Below, in pieces: positions 56,419 through 64,000 of a stretch of 64,000 nt of DNA. Below the pieces are notes generated by a model, which had not been told where the DNA came from, did no database searches, and worked only from the letters and a program-made list of their open reading frames with translations. The stretch is from Saprospiraceae bacterium (lineage in GTDB: Bacteria > Bacteroidota > Bacteroidia > Chitinophagales > Saprospiraceae). Position numbers and translations under genes: made by a program. Position 1 is the stretch's first letter, and each line of letters starts with the position of its first letter. The stretch covers positions 1-64,000 of the forward strand of contig JAHDFP010000022.1 of the NCBI GenBank assembly GCA_020628095.1, read 5' to 3'.

Positions 56419-57453
56419 ATGAAAATTCTACTTCCATTTGTAATTGTCATCTCCTTTGTTTCCAGTATTTATACACAAGAAACCATGGACAGTTTACTAT
56501 GTTTTTTGCCCTTCAATGGAAACTCTATGGATGAAAGTGGTAATGAAAATGATGCTTTGGTGTTCGAAGCATCTTTGACTACTGATAGGTTCGGGAAAGC
56601 AAATTCTGCTTATTTTTTGGATGGAGAATCAAGTTATTTAAAAATTTGTAATAATAGTCTTGAGCTGTCATATAGCTCCACGATATCATTTTGGTTTAAG
56701 CCTATGGATGATTTGAGTAGCAATGATGATCCACAAATATTCATGCAATCTGATGTCGCTGGAGATATAGACGGTCATTTTCTTATCGGCTTTAATCGCA
56801 CTAATTGTCTTCAATATCCATCTACTTCTGATGGCAAAATTAATTTTGAGGTACAGGGTGATTCGCAGAATGCAAATTCTGAAAATTGCTCTCGTTTTGG
56901 TTTGACTAGGACGTCTAGCCTCATGTCTAATTGGAATAAAGATGAATGGTACATGGTTACGGTTGTTGTTGATGATGGTGTTTTGAGCTTTTATATTAAT
57001 GGTGAATTTGAAGACTCTCATCCTTCTTCTTCTGGTGTTTTTCTTTCTAATCAAGATATAATCATTGGAGCGTATGTTGACTTTCCTCAACAAGATGGGT
57101 CATATTTTCATGGTGCTATAGATGATGTTGCCATATATAATAAAGGGCTAAGTCAAGAAGAAATTGAAGACTTATATATTAGTATGACTTCTAACGTAGT
57201 TAACATTCCAAATAATTTTGAAATAGAAATATTTCCTAACCCTTTTGTTGAGGATATTAATGTAAAAGTAGAAAACTACGATCATCCTTATTACATCGAA
57301 TTATGCAACATCAATGGGCAGACTCTCGAACAATATTTGCTCTCTGACAAGGAACATAATTTGCATCTTGATATAGGTTCAGGCATTTATTTAGTGGTCT
57401 TAAAAAGTAGACAAGGAGAGCTGATAGCTCAGAGGAAGTTAATAAAGTATTGA
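56419..57453 (+). CDS. LamG-domain protein with type A T9SS sorting tail
   Basis: 344 residues. Signal peptide (MKILLPFVIVISFVSSIYTQ), a concanavalin-like LamG domain (about 25-255) with LLCFLPFNGNSMDESGNEND, ISFWFKPMDD and GAIDDVAIYNKGLSQEEI, then a type A C-terminal domain (about 268-344) with IEIFPNPFVEDINVKV and GIYLVVLKSRQGELIAQRKL. Presumably exported by the T9SS and attached to the surface, binding sugars or acting as an adhesin. The gene looks more AT-rich than its neighbours, with T-ended codons favoured. Confidence 0.85.
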   Translation: MKILLPFVIVISFVSSIYTQETMDSLLCFLPFNGNSMDESGNENDALVFEASLTTDRFGKANSAYFLDGESSYLKICNNSLELSYSSTISFWFKPMDDLSSNDDPQIFMQSDVAGDIDGHFLIGFNRTNCLQYPSTSDGKINFEVQGDSQNANSENCSRFGLTRTSSLMSNWNKDEWYMVTVVVDDGVLSFYINGEFEDSHPSSSGVFLSNQDIIIGAYVDFPQQDGSYFHGAIDDVAIYNKGLSQEEIEDLYISMTSNVVNIPNNFEIEIFPNPFVEDINVKVENYDHPYYIELCNINGQTLEQYLLSDKEHNLHLDIGSGIYLVVLKSRQGELIAQRKLIKY

Positions 57454-57456
57454 TTG

Positions 57457-57963
57457 TCACATTGACTTGCAAAAATGATAAAGACACACACTCGTCGCCT
57501 GCACCACATTCATAGAACTATTAGTACCATACATTTCGATATGTAATATATCATCTGCTTTCTGTAATAGGTCATCTGCTATGCCTTGGTTTTCGTTGCC
57601 GATAAGAATGGCATAAGGCTGAGCCGAGTGGGGAGTAAATGTACTTAAGCTTTGGCTATGTTCCGTGATCTCTAAGGCAATGATGTTGCATCCATCCTGT
57701 TTCAGATCATCTATCGTCTGGTGTACGTCTTGGCGGTATTGCCAAACGACTTGAGTTTCTGTACTGCGAGATGTCTTTCTTATTTTCTGATTGGGTGGAT
57801 GGGGTGTTATCCCAGAAAGATATAACTGCCTTACACCAAACGCATCGCAAGTACGAAATAATGATCCCACATTAAGAGGAGAAAAAATATTGTGTGCAAT
57901 GATATCTATTGCAAATTGCTTCTTGGTAAATCGGTTATGCGCATGATCTAACTGCTTATCCAT
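57457..57963 (-). CDS. TrmH/SpoU family RNA methyltransferase
   Basis: 168 residues forming only the knotted SPOUT catalytic domain. SAM-binding motifs are visible: NIFSPLNVGSLFRTCDAFGV (motif 1), YAILIGNENQGI (motif 2) and NSSMNVVQATSVCLYHF (motif 3). Probably 2'-O-methylates tRNA or rRNA. No N-terminal substrate domain, as in TrmL/short TrmH types. Lies convergent to the LamG gene with 3 bases between stops. Confidence 0.88.
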   Translation of the reverse strand: MDKQLDHAHNRFTKKQFAIDIIAHNIFSPLNVGSLFRTCDAFGVRQLYLSGITPHPPNQKIRKTSRSTETQVVWQYRQDVHQTIDDLKQDGCNIIALEITEHSQSLSTFTPHSAQPYAILIGNENQGIADDLLQKADDILHIEMYGTNSSMNVVQATSVCLYHFCKSM

Positions 57964-57972
57964 GCAGTGTCA

Positions 57973-60072
57973 TTAATATCCACCGAAATATCGCCTCACA
58001 AACCACTCTATGGCTAAGAGCAATATAATAGCTGCTAATATCCACTTTAGGTCCAGTACCGACTTAGTTTCTGCTTTTTGATAGAGTATCGGTTTGATAT
58101 TTTCGTGAGAAGCTAATATTTCTTGTAGTGTATTGATTTGGTCTGGGTAGATGACTTGACCACCATACTTTTCGCTGAGATTATAAAGTAGGTTGTGCTT
58201 GGCCGTCAGGTCAAACTGTTCTTTCAAGATAGACTGCACATTGAATTTTCCTGACGCCGTCAGGTTCTTATTGTTGAATGATGTCCTTGCCACATACTCA
58301 TAGTTGCCCTCCGGGAATCGACCACCATCTAAAAAGTAATAGTTGTTGGACTTAGAAAAAGTATATTCAAACTTTTCTCCCTTTTCGTTTGTGACAGTGA
58401 GATAGGCTTCTGGATCATTGATCTGCTCGTAATTGGCATTATAGAGCTGAGCATCGAATAAGATGTTCTCATTTTCCTTGAATGTGTTCTTATTAGTGAA
58501 GGCTCGGAATTGTCTTTTGTCCTCCTTCTGCGAGATGTATTGCAAGGTTTTGCCTATAAGTTCGCTCGTCAGCGCTTGTTCTTTGTATTCGGCGTATTCC
58601 ATGAGTCGCCATCTCCAAATCCCTTCGCCAGCAAGAACGGCTTGCTTATGTCCGTTGAGATCAGAATAGGCGAGTAGTGGGTATTTAGTCTCTACATTTC
58701 CTATCTTTTGATGTAACAATACCTTAGATGTGGAGTTAGTCGAAAATTCTCCGAAAGGTACCTTCAGCGGAACGAATCTATTTGTCTTAGCTTTGACGTT
58801 ATCACTAAGGGTAAATAGATTGAACGAGTTATCGATAAGAGGGGTGACTTCATTGAGACTGTTATTCCCGCCTTGATGAGAGAAGACATCTTGTTCTTCC
58901 ATGAGTTTTTGCAGATTAGTTTCTGCGCCGACAACATAGAAAACAGGCTTTTTAAGCTTTTTTATTTCACTGAGATAATTACTGACATCATGCTGGTTAT
59001 TAGGAAGATTGTGCATGATGATAATGTCATAAGATCTGATATTCTTGTTACTGTCCTTAGCCAAAGTGACTTCTACCTCATAGTTTTTATTATTGGTGAT
59101 GATTGACTTTAGGGCTTTGATATCAGGGTGCGTACTTGCTGATATAATAAGTATCTTTTGGCGGGCATCAAGGACTTCTATATAGGCACTTCTTCTATTG
59201 TTGCTTGTACTCAATTCATTACTGATGCCACTGACAGCGATAATATATTTGTTATTTCCGACTCTGTTAGCATCTATCTCAAACTGAAAAGAATTGAAAT
59301 AATTATTCTTATCGATCACGAATGACTTGCTATCCAGTTTGATCTGATTACCATTATCTACTCGGAATAAATCCACTCGACTTTTGACGCCCACCGCATT
59401 ATATGCTTGTATGTCGGCTTCTATAAGAAATTTGTCATTGAGATAGACTATGCGATTGTGTAATATATTTTTAACCAAAATATCCCTACGTATGGTTGTA
59501 TCACCCAAGGGAATAGAGTAGAGTGGCGCGGCGAAATTAGTATTGGCATAGGTCGGATTCTTTCCTTCGTTATATATACCATCTGTACATAATATTATGG
59601 CACCGAGATTCTGGTCTTCATAAGTATCAGAAATGTACTCTAATGGCGAAGATAAATTGGACGAAGCTACATCAAGGGAGTCTTCGGGATTGAAAACCAA
59701 ATTTTCTGCAAATCGTATTTCCTTGATGTCAAATTTATCTGCAAGGCCAGTTTTTAAGTCAGCAATGCCTTGAGATACTTGAGTTAATATAGATTCGTCT
59801 GTAGAAAGGCTTATGGATTGGCTTTCGTCCTGAGCAATAACGATGATCGGTTTTTGCGTGACGCTCACGAATTTTTTGATCAACGGCCCTAAGAGCAAAA
59901 AGAGGATTCCTAATATGGATAAGAAACGCAGTAGCCCCAGTGCATAGGGTAGCCAAGAGACATTCTCTTTGACTCTTTTGTCTCTGAAGTAAAGCCCCAG
60001 CGCAAATATTATGGCTATCAGGACTATATAGAAGAGGTAATATCCAGGATAAGGTAATTGTATATTCTCCAA
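57973..60072 (-). CDS. Membrane protein with BatA-like span and VWA-like domain
   Basis: 699 residues from TTG 60072, the only start after the in-frame stop at 60082. Two N-terminal spans (about 10-30 and 45-65) are followed by a VWA-like domain with MIDAS-type DESQS (about 82-86) and ILCTDGIYNEGKNP. A beta-rich middle follows, and a further Rossmann-like region (about 310-400) contains KILIISASTHPD. One C-terminal span (about 675-692) precedes WFVRRYFGGY. The layout recalls the aerotolerance BatA/BatB or glutamine-amidotransferase-like membrane proteins of Bacteroidota. Role unknown. Confidence 0.72.
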   Translation of the reverse strand: MENIQLPYPGYYLFYIVLIAIIFALGLYFRDKRVKENVSWLPYALGLLRFLSILGILFLLLGPLIKKFVSVTQKPIIVIAQDESQSISLSTDESILTQVSQGIADLKTGLADKFDIKEIRFAENLVFNPEDSLDVASSNLSSPLEYISDTYEDQNLGAIILCTDGIYNEGKNPTYANTNFAAPLYSIPLGDTTIRRDILVKNILHNRIVYLNDKFLIEADIQAYNAVGVKSRVDLFRVDNGNQIKLDSKSFVIDKNNYFNSFQFEIDANRVGNNKYIIAVSGISNELSTSNNRRSAYIEVLDARQKILIISASTHPDIKALKSIITNNKNYEVEVTLAKDSNKNIRSYDIIIMHNLPNNQHDVSNYLSEIKKLKKPVFYVVGAETNLQKLMEEQDVFSHQGGNNSLNEVTPLIDNSFNLFTLSDNVKAKTNRFVPLKVPFGEFSTNSTSKVLLHQKIGNVETKYPLLAYSDLNGHKQAVLAGEGIWRWRLMEYAEYKEQALTSELIGKTLQYISQKEDKRQFRAFTNKNTFKENENILFDAQLYNANYEQINDPEAYLTVTNEKGEKFEYTFSKSNNYYFLDGGRFPEGNYEYVARTSFNNKNLTASGKFNVQSILKEQFDLTAKHNLLYNLSEKYGGQVIYPDQINTLQEILASHENIKPILYQKAETKSVLDLKWILAAIILLLAIEWFVRRYFGGY

Positions 60073-60246
60073 CGCGTATCGCTATTATCTGTACAAAATT
60101 AAGCATTTACTCATAGGTGCTTGTTGGATTCCCGCATTATAGCTCATCTTTTTACTTAAATTAATCGTAATTACTTTTTTAATGTAAAACTTCATTGGAT
60201 TTTTGCTCGTTGTATGGGTGTCTTAGCCTATGTCTCTGGTATAGTT

Positions 60247-60254
60247 TATCTTTG
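60247..60254 (+). promoter_or_regulatory. Candidate -7 element of the GATase-like gene
   Basis: TATCTTTG matches TAnnTTTG exactly and is followed by CC; the ATG of the next gene is 25 bases downstream. No clear -33 box within the usual spacing. Confidence 0.45.
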
Positions 60255-60278
60255 CCTTTATATCATAAAAGATATTGA

Positions 60279-61553
60279 ATGAAAACCTTAGTAATCTCTG
60301 TTCTTTTCTCGCTTGTATCTATTTTCTGTCATGCTTCGTATATCGTGATTCCCATGGAGCATGATGTCCAGAAAAACCATCTTAAGGCCTATGGCATTGC
60401 TTATTGGGTATTAGATTCTGGTGTAGAGGTATATTGGTTGCTAAATTATCGTGGTGGTGCATTCGCCTTTAAGAATGTACCGATTTTCGAAAAAGAATGC
60501 AAAACCAGAGGTGTCTCGTATGAGGTCATACCTAACGCACAATTTGCACAAATCAGACAGCAAATAGCTGACCCAGAGATAAATCAAGATGTTATAAAAC
60601 TCGAGAAACCACCCAAAATAGCGGTTTACACGCCAGATTTTAATTCAAGAGGGGAGCGCATACAGCCCTGGGACGATGCTGTTACTCTGGTACTGACCTA
60701 TGCCGAGATTCCTTATGAGACAATATATGATAGAGAGGTGCTAGAGGATAAGTTGGCGCAGTATGATTGGTTGCATCTGCATCACGAAGACTTTACAGGT
60801 CAATATGGTAAGTTCTACATGTCACATGGTAGGAAGCCCTGGTACAAAGCGAACCAACAGAAAATGGAAGCCCTGGCGAAATCTCTCAATTTCAATAAAG
60901 TGAGTATGCTGAAGCTGTCAGTAGTCAAGAGAATCCGAGAATATGTAGAGGGCGGTGGATTTATGTTTGCGATGTGCTCCGCGACCGATACCTATGATAT
61001 AGCATTGGCTGCAGAGGGTTACGATATCTGCGATAATATATATGATGGAGACCCTCAAGATCCTGATGCCACTAATAATCTAAATTTTGATAAGACCTTT
61101 GCCTTTAAGGGCTTTAAGTTGGTCACTAATCCATTAGAATACGAATACTCTTCGATAGACCACAGAAGAAGGAAGGTGACTCCTAAGACGGACTACTTTA
61201 CCTTGTTCGATTTTTCGGCCAAGTGGGATCCTATTCCGACGATGCTTACTCAAAATCACACGAGAACAGTTAAGGGATTTATGGGGCAAACAACGGCCTA
61301 TCATAAGAGCCTTATCAAATCTGACGTCCTAGTCCTAGGGGAAAACAATTCTGTCAATGAGGCGCGATACATTCATGGTACTTATGGATATGGTACTTGG
61401 ACGTTTTATGGTGGTCATGATCCAGAGGATTACAAGCACTATGTAGGAGATCCAGAGACTGATCTCAATCTTCACCCTAATTCTCCAGGGTATAGATTGA
61501 TCCTTAATAATATATTGTTCCCAGCAGCGAAGAAGAAAAAGAGAAAGACTTAA
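60279..61553 (+). CDS. Exported GATase1-like conserved protein
   Basis: 424 residues with a signal peptide (MKTLVISVLFSLVSIFCHA). The fold looks like a class I glutamine amidotransferase/ThuA-like alpha-beta domain. KIAVYTPDFNSRGERIQPW begins a Rossmann-like half, LHLHHEDFTGQYGKF follows, and GGGFMFAMCSATDTYDIALA has a Cys in a nucleophile-elbow position (about 234). YGTWTFYGGHDPEDYKHYV near the end supplies histidines. Relatives in Bacteroidota are, as I recall, sometimes named asparagine synthetase B, but no AsnB synthetase domain is seen, so that name is doubtful. Shares TTAA stop overlap with the kinase gene. Confidence 0.65.
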   Translation: MKTLVISVLFSLVSIFCHASYIVIPMEHDVQKNHLKAYGIAYWVLDSGVEVYWLLNYRGGAFAFKNVPIFEKECKTRGVSYEVIPNAQFAQIRQQIADPEINQDVIKLEKPPKIAVYTPDFNSRGERIQPWDDAVTLVLTYAEIPYETIYDREVLEDKLAQYDWLHLHHEDFTGQYGKFYMSHGRKPWYKANQQKMEALAKSLNFNKVSMLKLSVVKRIREYVEGGGFMFAMCSATDTYDIALAAEGYDICDNIYDGDPQDPDATNNLNFDKTFAFKGFKLVTNPLEYEYSSIDHRRRKVTPKTDYFTLFDFSAKWDPIPTMLTQNHTRTVKGFMGQTTAYHKSLIKSDVLVLGENNSVNEARYIHGTYGYGTWTFYGGHDPEDYKHYVGDPETDLNLHPNSPGYRLILNNILFPAAKKKKRKT

Positions 61554-63658
61554 GTGGTTTGCAGTTTCGGTTGAGCACTAAGTGACTTGGATATAGATAA
61601 AGTAAAAGTAGACCCATAGTCAGGATTACTTGATACCTCTAACGTGCCTTCGTGCCTGTTTATAATTTGATTACAAATAGAAAGGCCTAGACCTGATCCT
61701 TCGTATTTGTCATTAGAGTTGAGCTTGGCAAATTTCTCGAAAATCTGTTCTTTATATTTATCTGATATTCCGATACCATTATCCTTAACAGCGACATAGC
61801 TGTATTCTTCATCTTCCCATGACTTGATAGTAATGACACACGGTGTGTTCTGGCGTCTAAATTTCAATGCGTTATCTATCAGGTTTTGGACGACTTGTTT
61901 GATCATTGTCTTATCCGCAATGACCCATTTAGTATGCAGATCTACATCTATTTTCGCGTTGTTCTTGTTGATGTTGTATTCTAAGTCAGACCTTACAGCC
62001 TCTATGAGTAACTTGAGGTTGACATCGGTCAATTTTAGTTTCTTGGAATTAGCTTTGGTGTAATCGAGCAAATCATCTATAAGCACATTAAGCCTTACTG
62101 CACCAGTCTCTATAAGGTCTAAGTATTCTGTTTCTTTGGTATCTAACTTATCCTTAGAGCTTTTTTTCAATAGGCCCACAAAACTGCCAATTGTTCTCAG
62201 TGGTGACTTAATATCGTGTGATGCGATATGGGCGAATTGTTCTAGTTGGATATTAAGATCTATGTATTTTTTAAGGTCTTTGTTATTCTTTGCGAGGCTT
62301 TTTTCTGTTTCTAATAGTTGCCTGTTTTTAAGCTCGATGTCCTTCATAGCTTTTATAACCTTACTAAAATTAAAGAACAGAAGAGCCAACAACAAGGAAA
62401 GGGCAATGATGCTTATGAGTAGAAGTTTTCTGATATTTTGAGAGTGTAGAAGTGATTCTTTAAGGATGACTTCATTTTGTTCCTTTTTCATTTCCTTTTC
62501 CTTCTCCACTATTTCTAGATCAGCTCTGTACTGAGCCATTTCTATTTCTTTTTTTAGCTCATTTTGACTTAGGCTTTCATTGAGGGTATTGAGCCTTGTC
62601 AGGTAGTCGTATGCCTTTTTATGATTTTGGTTATTGTAGTGGACTGATGTAAGTAAGGATAAAGATTCCCTTTCCAGCGTCGCATCACCTTTCTCCTGAG
62701 CCAGAGATAGTGCTTCTTCTATTTTCTTAATCGTATTGGCATTTTTTCGGGAATTTTTATCAATGGACTCTATATTAACGAAAGCAAGTGCCATGTCAAG
62801 ATCATGACTATTGGCGACCGCTGATTTGTATCCTTGGTCGAAATAGACTCTCGCTTTTTCGGGTTCGTCCATCTCTCTATGCAGTGTTCCTAAGTTAATG
62901 AGTATGGTTGTTTTTAGATCTGACATGTTTAGCTCTTCGGCCAGATCGTAGCCCTTTTGGTAGTTTTCTTCGGCCTTCTTGTAATTTTTATTTTGCTGAT
63001 CTATATAAGCCACATTGTTATAGCCATAGACCATGAGACCCTTATTTCCTAAGGCCTTATCTATGGTAATAGATTTTTCGTAGTAATCTCTTGCCAGATC
63101 ATTATTGCCAATGTTATTATGAATGATGCCTATGTTGAGCAAAGCCTTGGAGATAGTCATGCTATCCTTGAGGTTATAAGAGACTTCCAGGCACAGGTTG
63201 TAATGGTCAAAGGCTTCTTTGTACAAGCCAGATATTCGATTATTATAACCTAGCAATAGATATACTTTACCTTCTATTTTCCCAAAATTGACATCTGGGT
63301 TAGACACTATTATCTGTTTTGCTTTATCGATTATTTCATTTGATTGGGCAACATTATTTTCGTTGATGGTGAGATTATAGGCATACCAGTATATGTAGCA
63401 GACTTCGTCTACCAGATTTTTTTTGCTAACTGATGACTGTACACCTTCTTTATAATAGTGGTAGATGCTGTCCTGATAGCTCCGATTAGTGCGACCTTCA
63501 TTGACCAGATATGATAAGAGGTCTAATTTGTGCTGTCGAGTAGAATCTAAATTTTCAGATGTAGCAATGAGCTTCCTTAAGCTATCTAACTTATTGGATT
63601 GACACTGTGCAAGAGTAGTGTAACTGAATAGGAATAAGATTGACAATAATTTACCCAA
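61550..63658 (-). CDS. TPR-containing sensor histidine kinase
   Basis: 702 residues from TTG 63658 (sole start, upstream stop at 63668), giving a signal peptide MGKLLSILFLFSYTTLAQCQ. The periplasmic part has about six TPR repeats (about 90-350). A coiled-coil leads to one span (about 403-422). HisKA has FAHIASHDIKSPLRTIGSF (phosphoacceptor His), and HATPase_c shows N-box QNLIDNALKF, G1 VKDNGIGIS and G2 GSGLGLSI. No adjacent response regulator is in the window, so it is an orphan kinase as seen here. Confidence 0.92.
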   Translation of the reverse strand: MGKLLSILFLFSYTTLAQCQSNKLDSLRKLIATSENLDSTRQHKLDLLSYLVNEGRTNRSYQDSIYHYYKEGVQSSVSKKNLVDEVCYIYWYAYNLTINENNVAQSNEIIDKAKQIIVSNPDVNFGKIEGKVYLLLGYNNRISGLYKEAFDHYNLCLEVSYNLKDSMTISKALLNIGIIHNNIGNNDLARDYYEKSITIDKALGNKGLMVYGYNNVAYIDQQNKNYKKAEENYQKGYDLAEELNMSDLKTTILINLGTLHREMDEPEKARVYFDQGYKSAVANSHDLDMALAFVNIESIDKNSRKNANTIKKIEEALSLAQEKGDATLERESLSLLTSVHYNNQNHKKAYDYLTRLNTLNESLSQNELKKEIEMAQYRADLEIVEKEKEMKKEQNEVILKESLLHSQNIRKLLLISIIALSLLLALLFFNFSKVIKAMKDIELKNRQLLETEKSLAKNNKDLKKYIDLNIQLEQFAHIASHDIKSPLRTIGSFVGLLKKSSKDKLDTKETEYLDLIETGAVRLNVLIDDLLDYTKANSKKLKLTDVNLKLLIEAVRSDLEYNINKNNAKIDVDLHTKWVIADKTMIKQVVQNLIDNALKFRRQNTPCVITIKSWEDEEYSYVAVKDNGIGISDKYKEQIFEKFAKLNSNDKYEGSGLGLSICNQIINRHEGTLEVSSNPDYGSTFTLSISKSLSAQPKLQTT

Positions 63659-63753
63659 ACCACTGAGTTATTCTTTCTGCAAGATAGCAATAATGACATT
63701 AGCATCCGCGCATACAAAAATATGAGCCTAAGAAAGTGATGCAAATAGACGAC

Positions 63754-64000
63754 CTAAAAAGTATTAAGCCAGTCAAATTGCCCTTTGTAAATAAATGAAA
63801 AAAACAAAGTGACCAATATAGGTGCGATAGAAGATATTAGCATCCAGCGATAATAAGATTTAGGGACTTTGGACTTTTCTATTAGTTCCACTATATAAGC
63901 TAGAATTAATATGCCTGTAATAACGAACCCCATTATAAGCCCAATCATTAAAGCCACATATTCGTCCCAAAACCAAAGGATGCTATAAAATATAAGTTGA
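63754..64000 (-). CDS. Two-span membrane protein, 5' end beyond window
   Basis: The frame ends at 63754 and remains open to the right window edge, so the gene is truncated. A GTG at 63957 is probably internal, because the codons upstream read FWDEYVALMIG without a break. Visible features are span 1 (LIMGFVITGILILAYIV), the charged loop ELIEKSKVPKSYYRWM and span 2 (ISSIAPILVTLFFSFIY). Function unknown; small proteins of this form are widespread in Bacteroidota. Confidence 0.6.
   Translation of the reverse strand, partial: QLIFYSILWFWDEYVALMIGLIMGFVITGILILAYIVELIEKSKVPKSYYRWMLISSIAPILVTLFFSFIYKGQFDWLNTF

Overview
The window is a contiguous chromosomal segment of a Bacteroidota bacterium. An assignment to Saprospiria-like lineages is my inference from overall gene style, not proven. 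The evidence for the phylum is: two long surface proteins with the gliding-motility-type (type B) C-terminal sorting domain, a LamG protein with a type A type IX secretion (T9SS) sorting tail, a PorP/SprF-like plus PorE-like pair, DUF4252 proteins beside an ECF sigma factor, the tuf-trnW-secE-nusG-rplKAJL-rpoBC order, promoter-like TAnnTTTG boxes, and weak Shine-Dalgarno sequences. No rRNA, insertion sequence, prophage, CRISPR array or integrase was seen. No gene-free stretch exceeds 300 bases.

Layout. 1-12.8 kb: the transcription/translation core on the plus strand (3' part of tuf, tRNA-Trp, secE, nusG, rplK, rplA, rplJ, rplL, rpoB, rpoC), with terminators after tuf and rpoC and a strong hairpin between rplL and rpoB. 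12.8-22.2 kb (minus strand): riboflavin synthase with an upstream type B T9SS surface protein, then rfbD, an ABC-2 exporter, two GT4 glycosyltransferases, a DUF2304 membrane protein and a sirtuin. 22.4-32.8 kb (plus): a three-gene T9SS cassette made of a PorP/SprF-like outer-membrane protein, a PorE-like TPR/propeller/OmpA lipoprotein-type linker and a 2280-residue repeat adhesin. 32.8-43.6 kb: mixed housekeeping genes (yajC, aroK, membrane subtilase, trxB, fbaA, a HAD phosphatase-like gene, dnaG, lysA), then an ECF sigma, a putative anti-sigma and two DUF4252 proteins. 43.8-64 kb: an LptF/LptG-type permease, GNAT, YigZ, EamA transporter, DUF1599, DoxX, RarA, AlkD-like, YdcF-like, a flavin monooxygenase with a sodium symporter, small envelope proteins, a TrmH methylase, a VWA-like membrane protein, an exported GATase-like protein, a TPR histidine kinase, and a truncated membrane protein at the right edge.

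The most notable material is the T9SS cassette. Its adhesin carries about fifteen PKD-like units, each with two cysteines. Eight of these units form two copies of a four-unit block with a 999-bp period. Other points of note are a high number of obligatory TTG starts, convergent genes that share palindromic stop codons, a sirtuin that lacks the usual zinc cysteines, and a small membrane-protein gene whose coding-like N-terminus has no canonical start codon.
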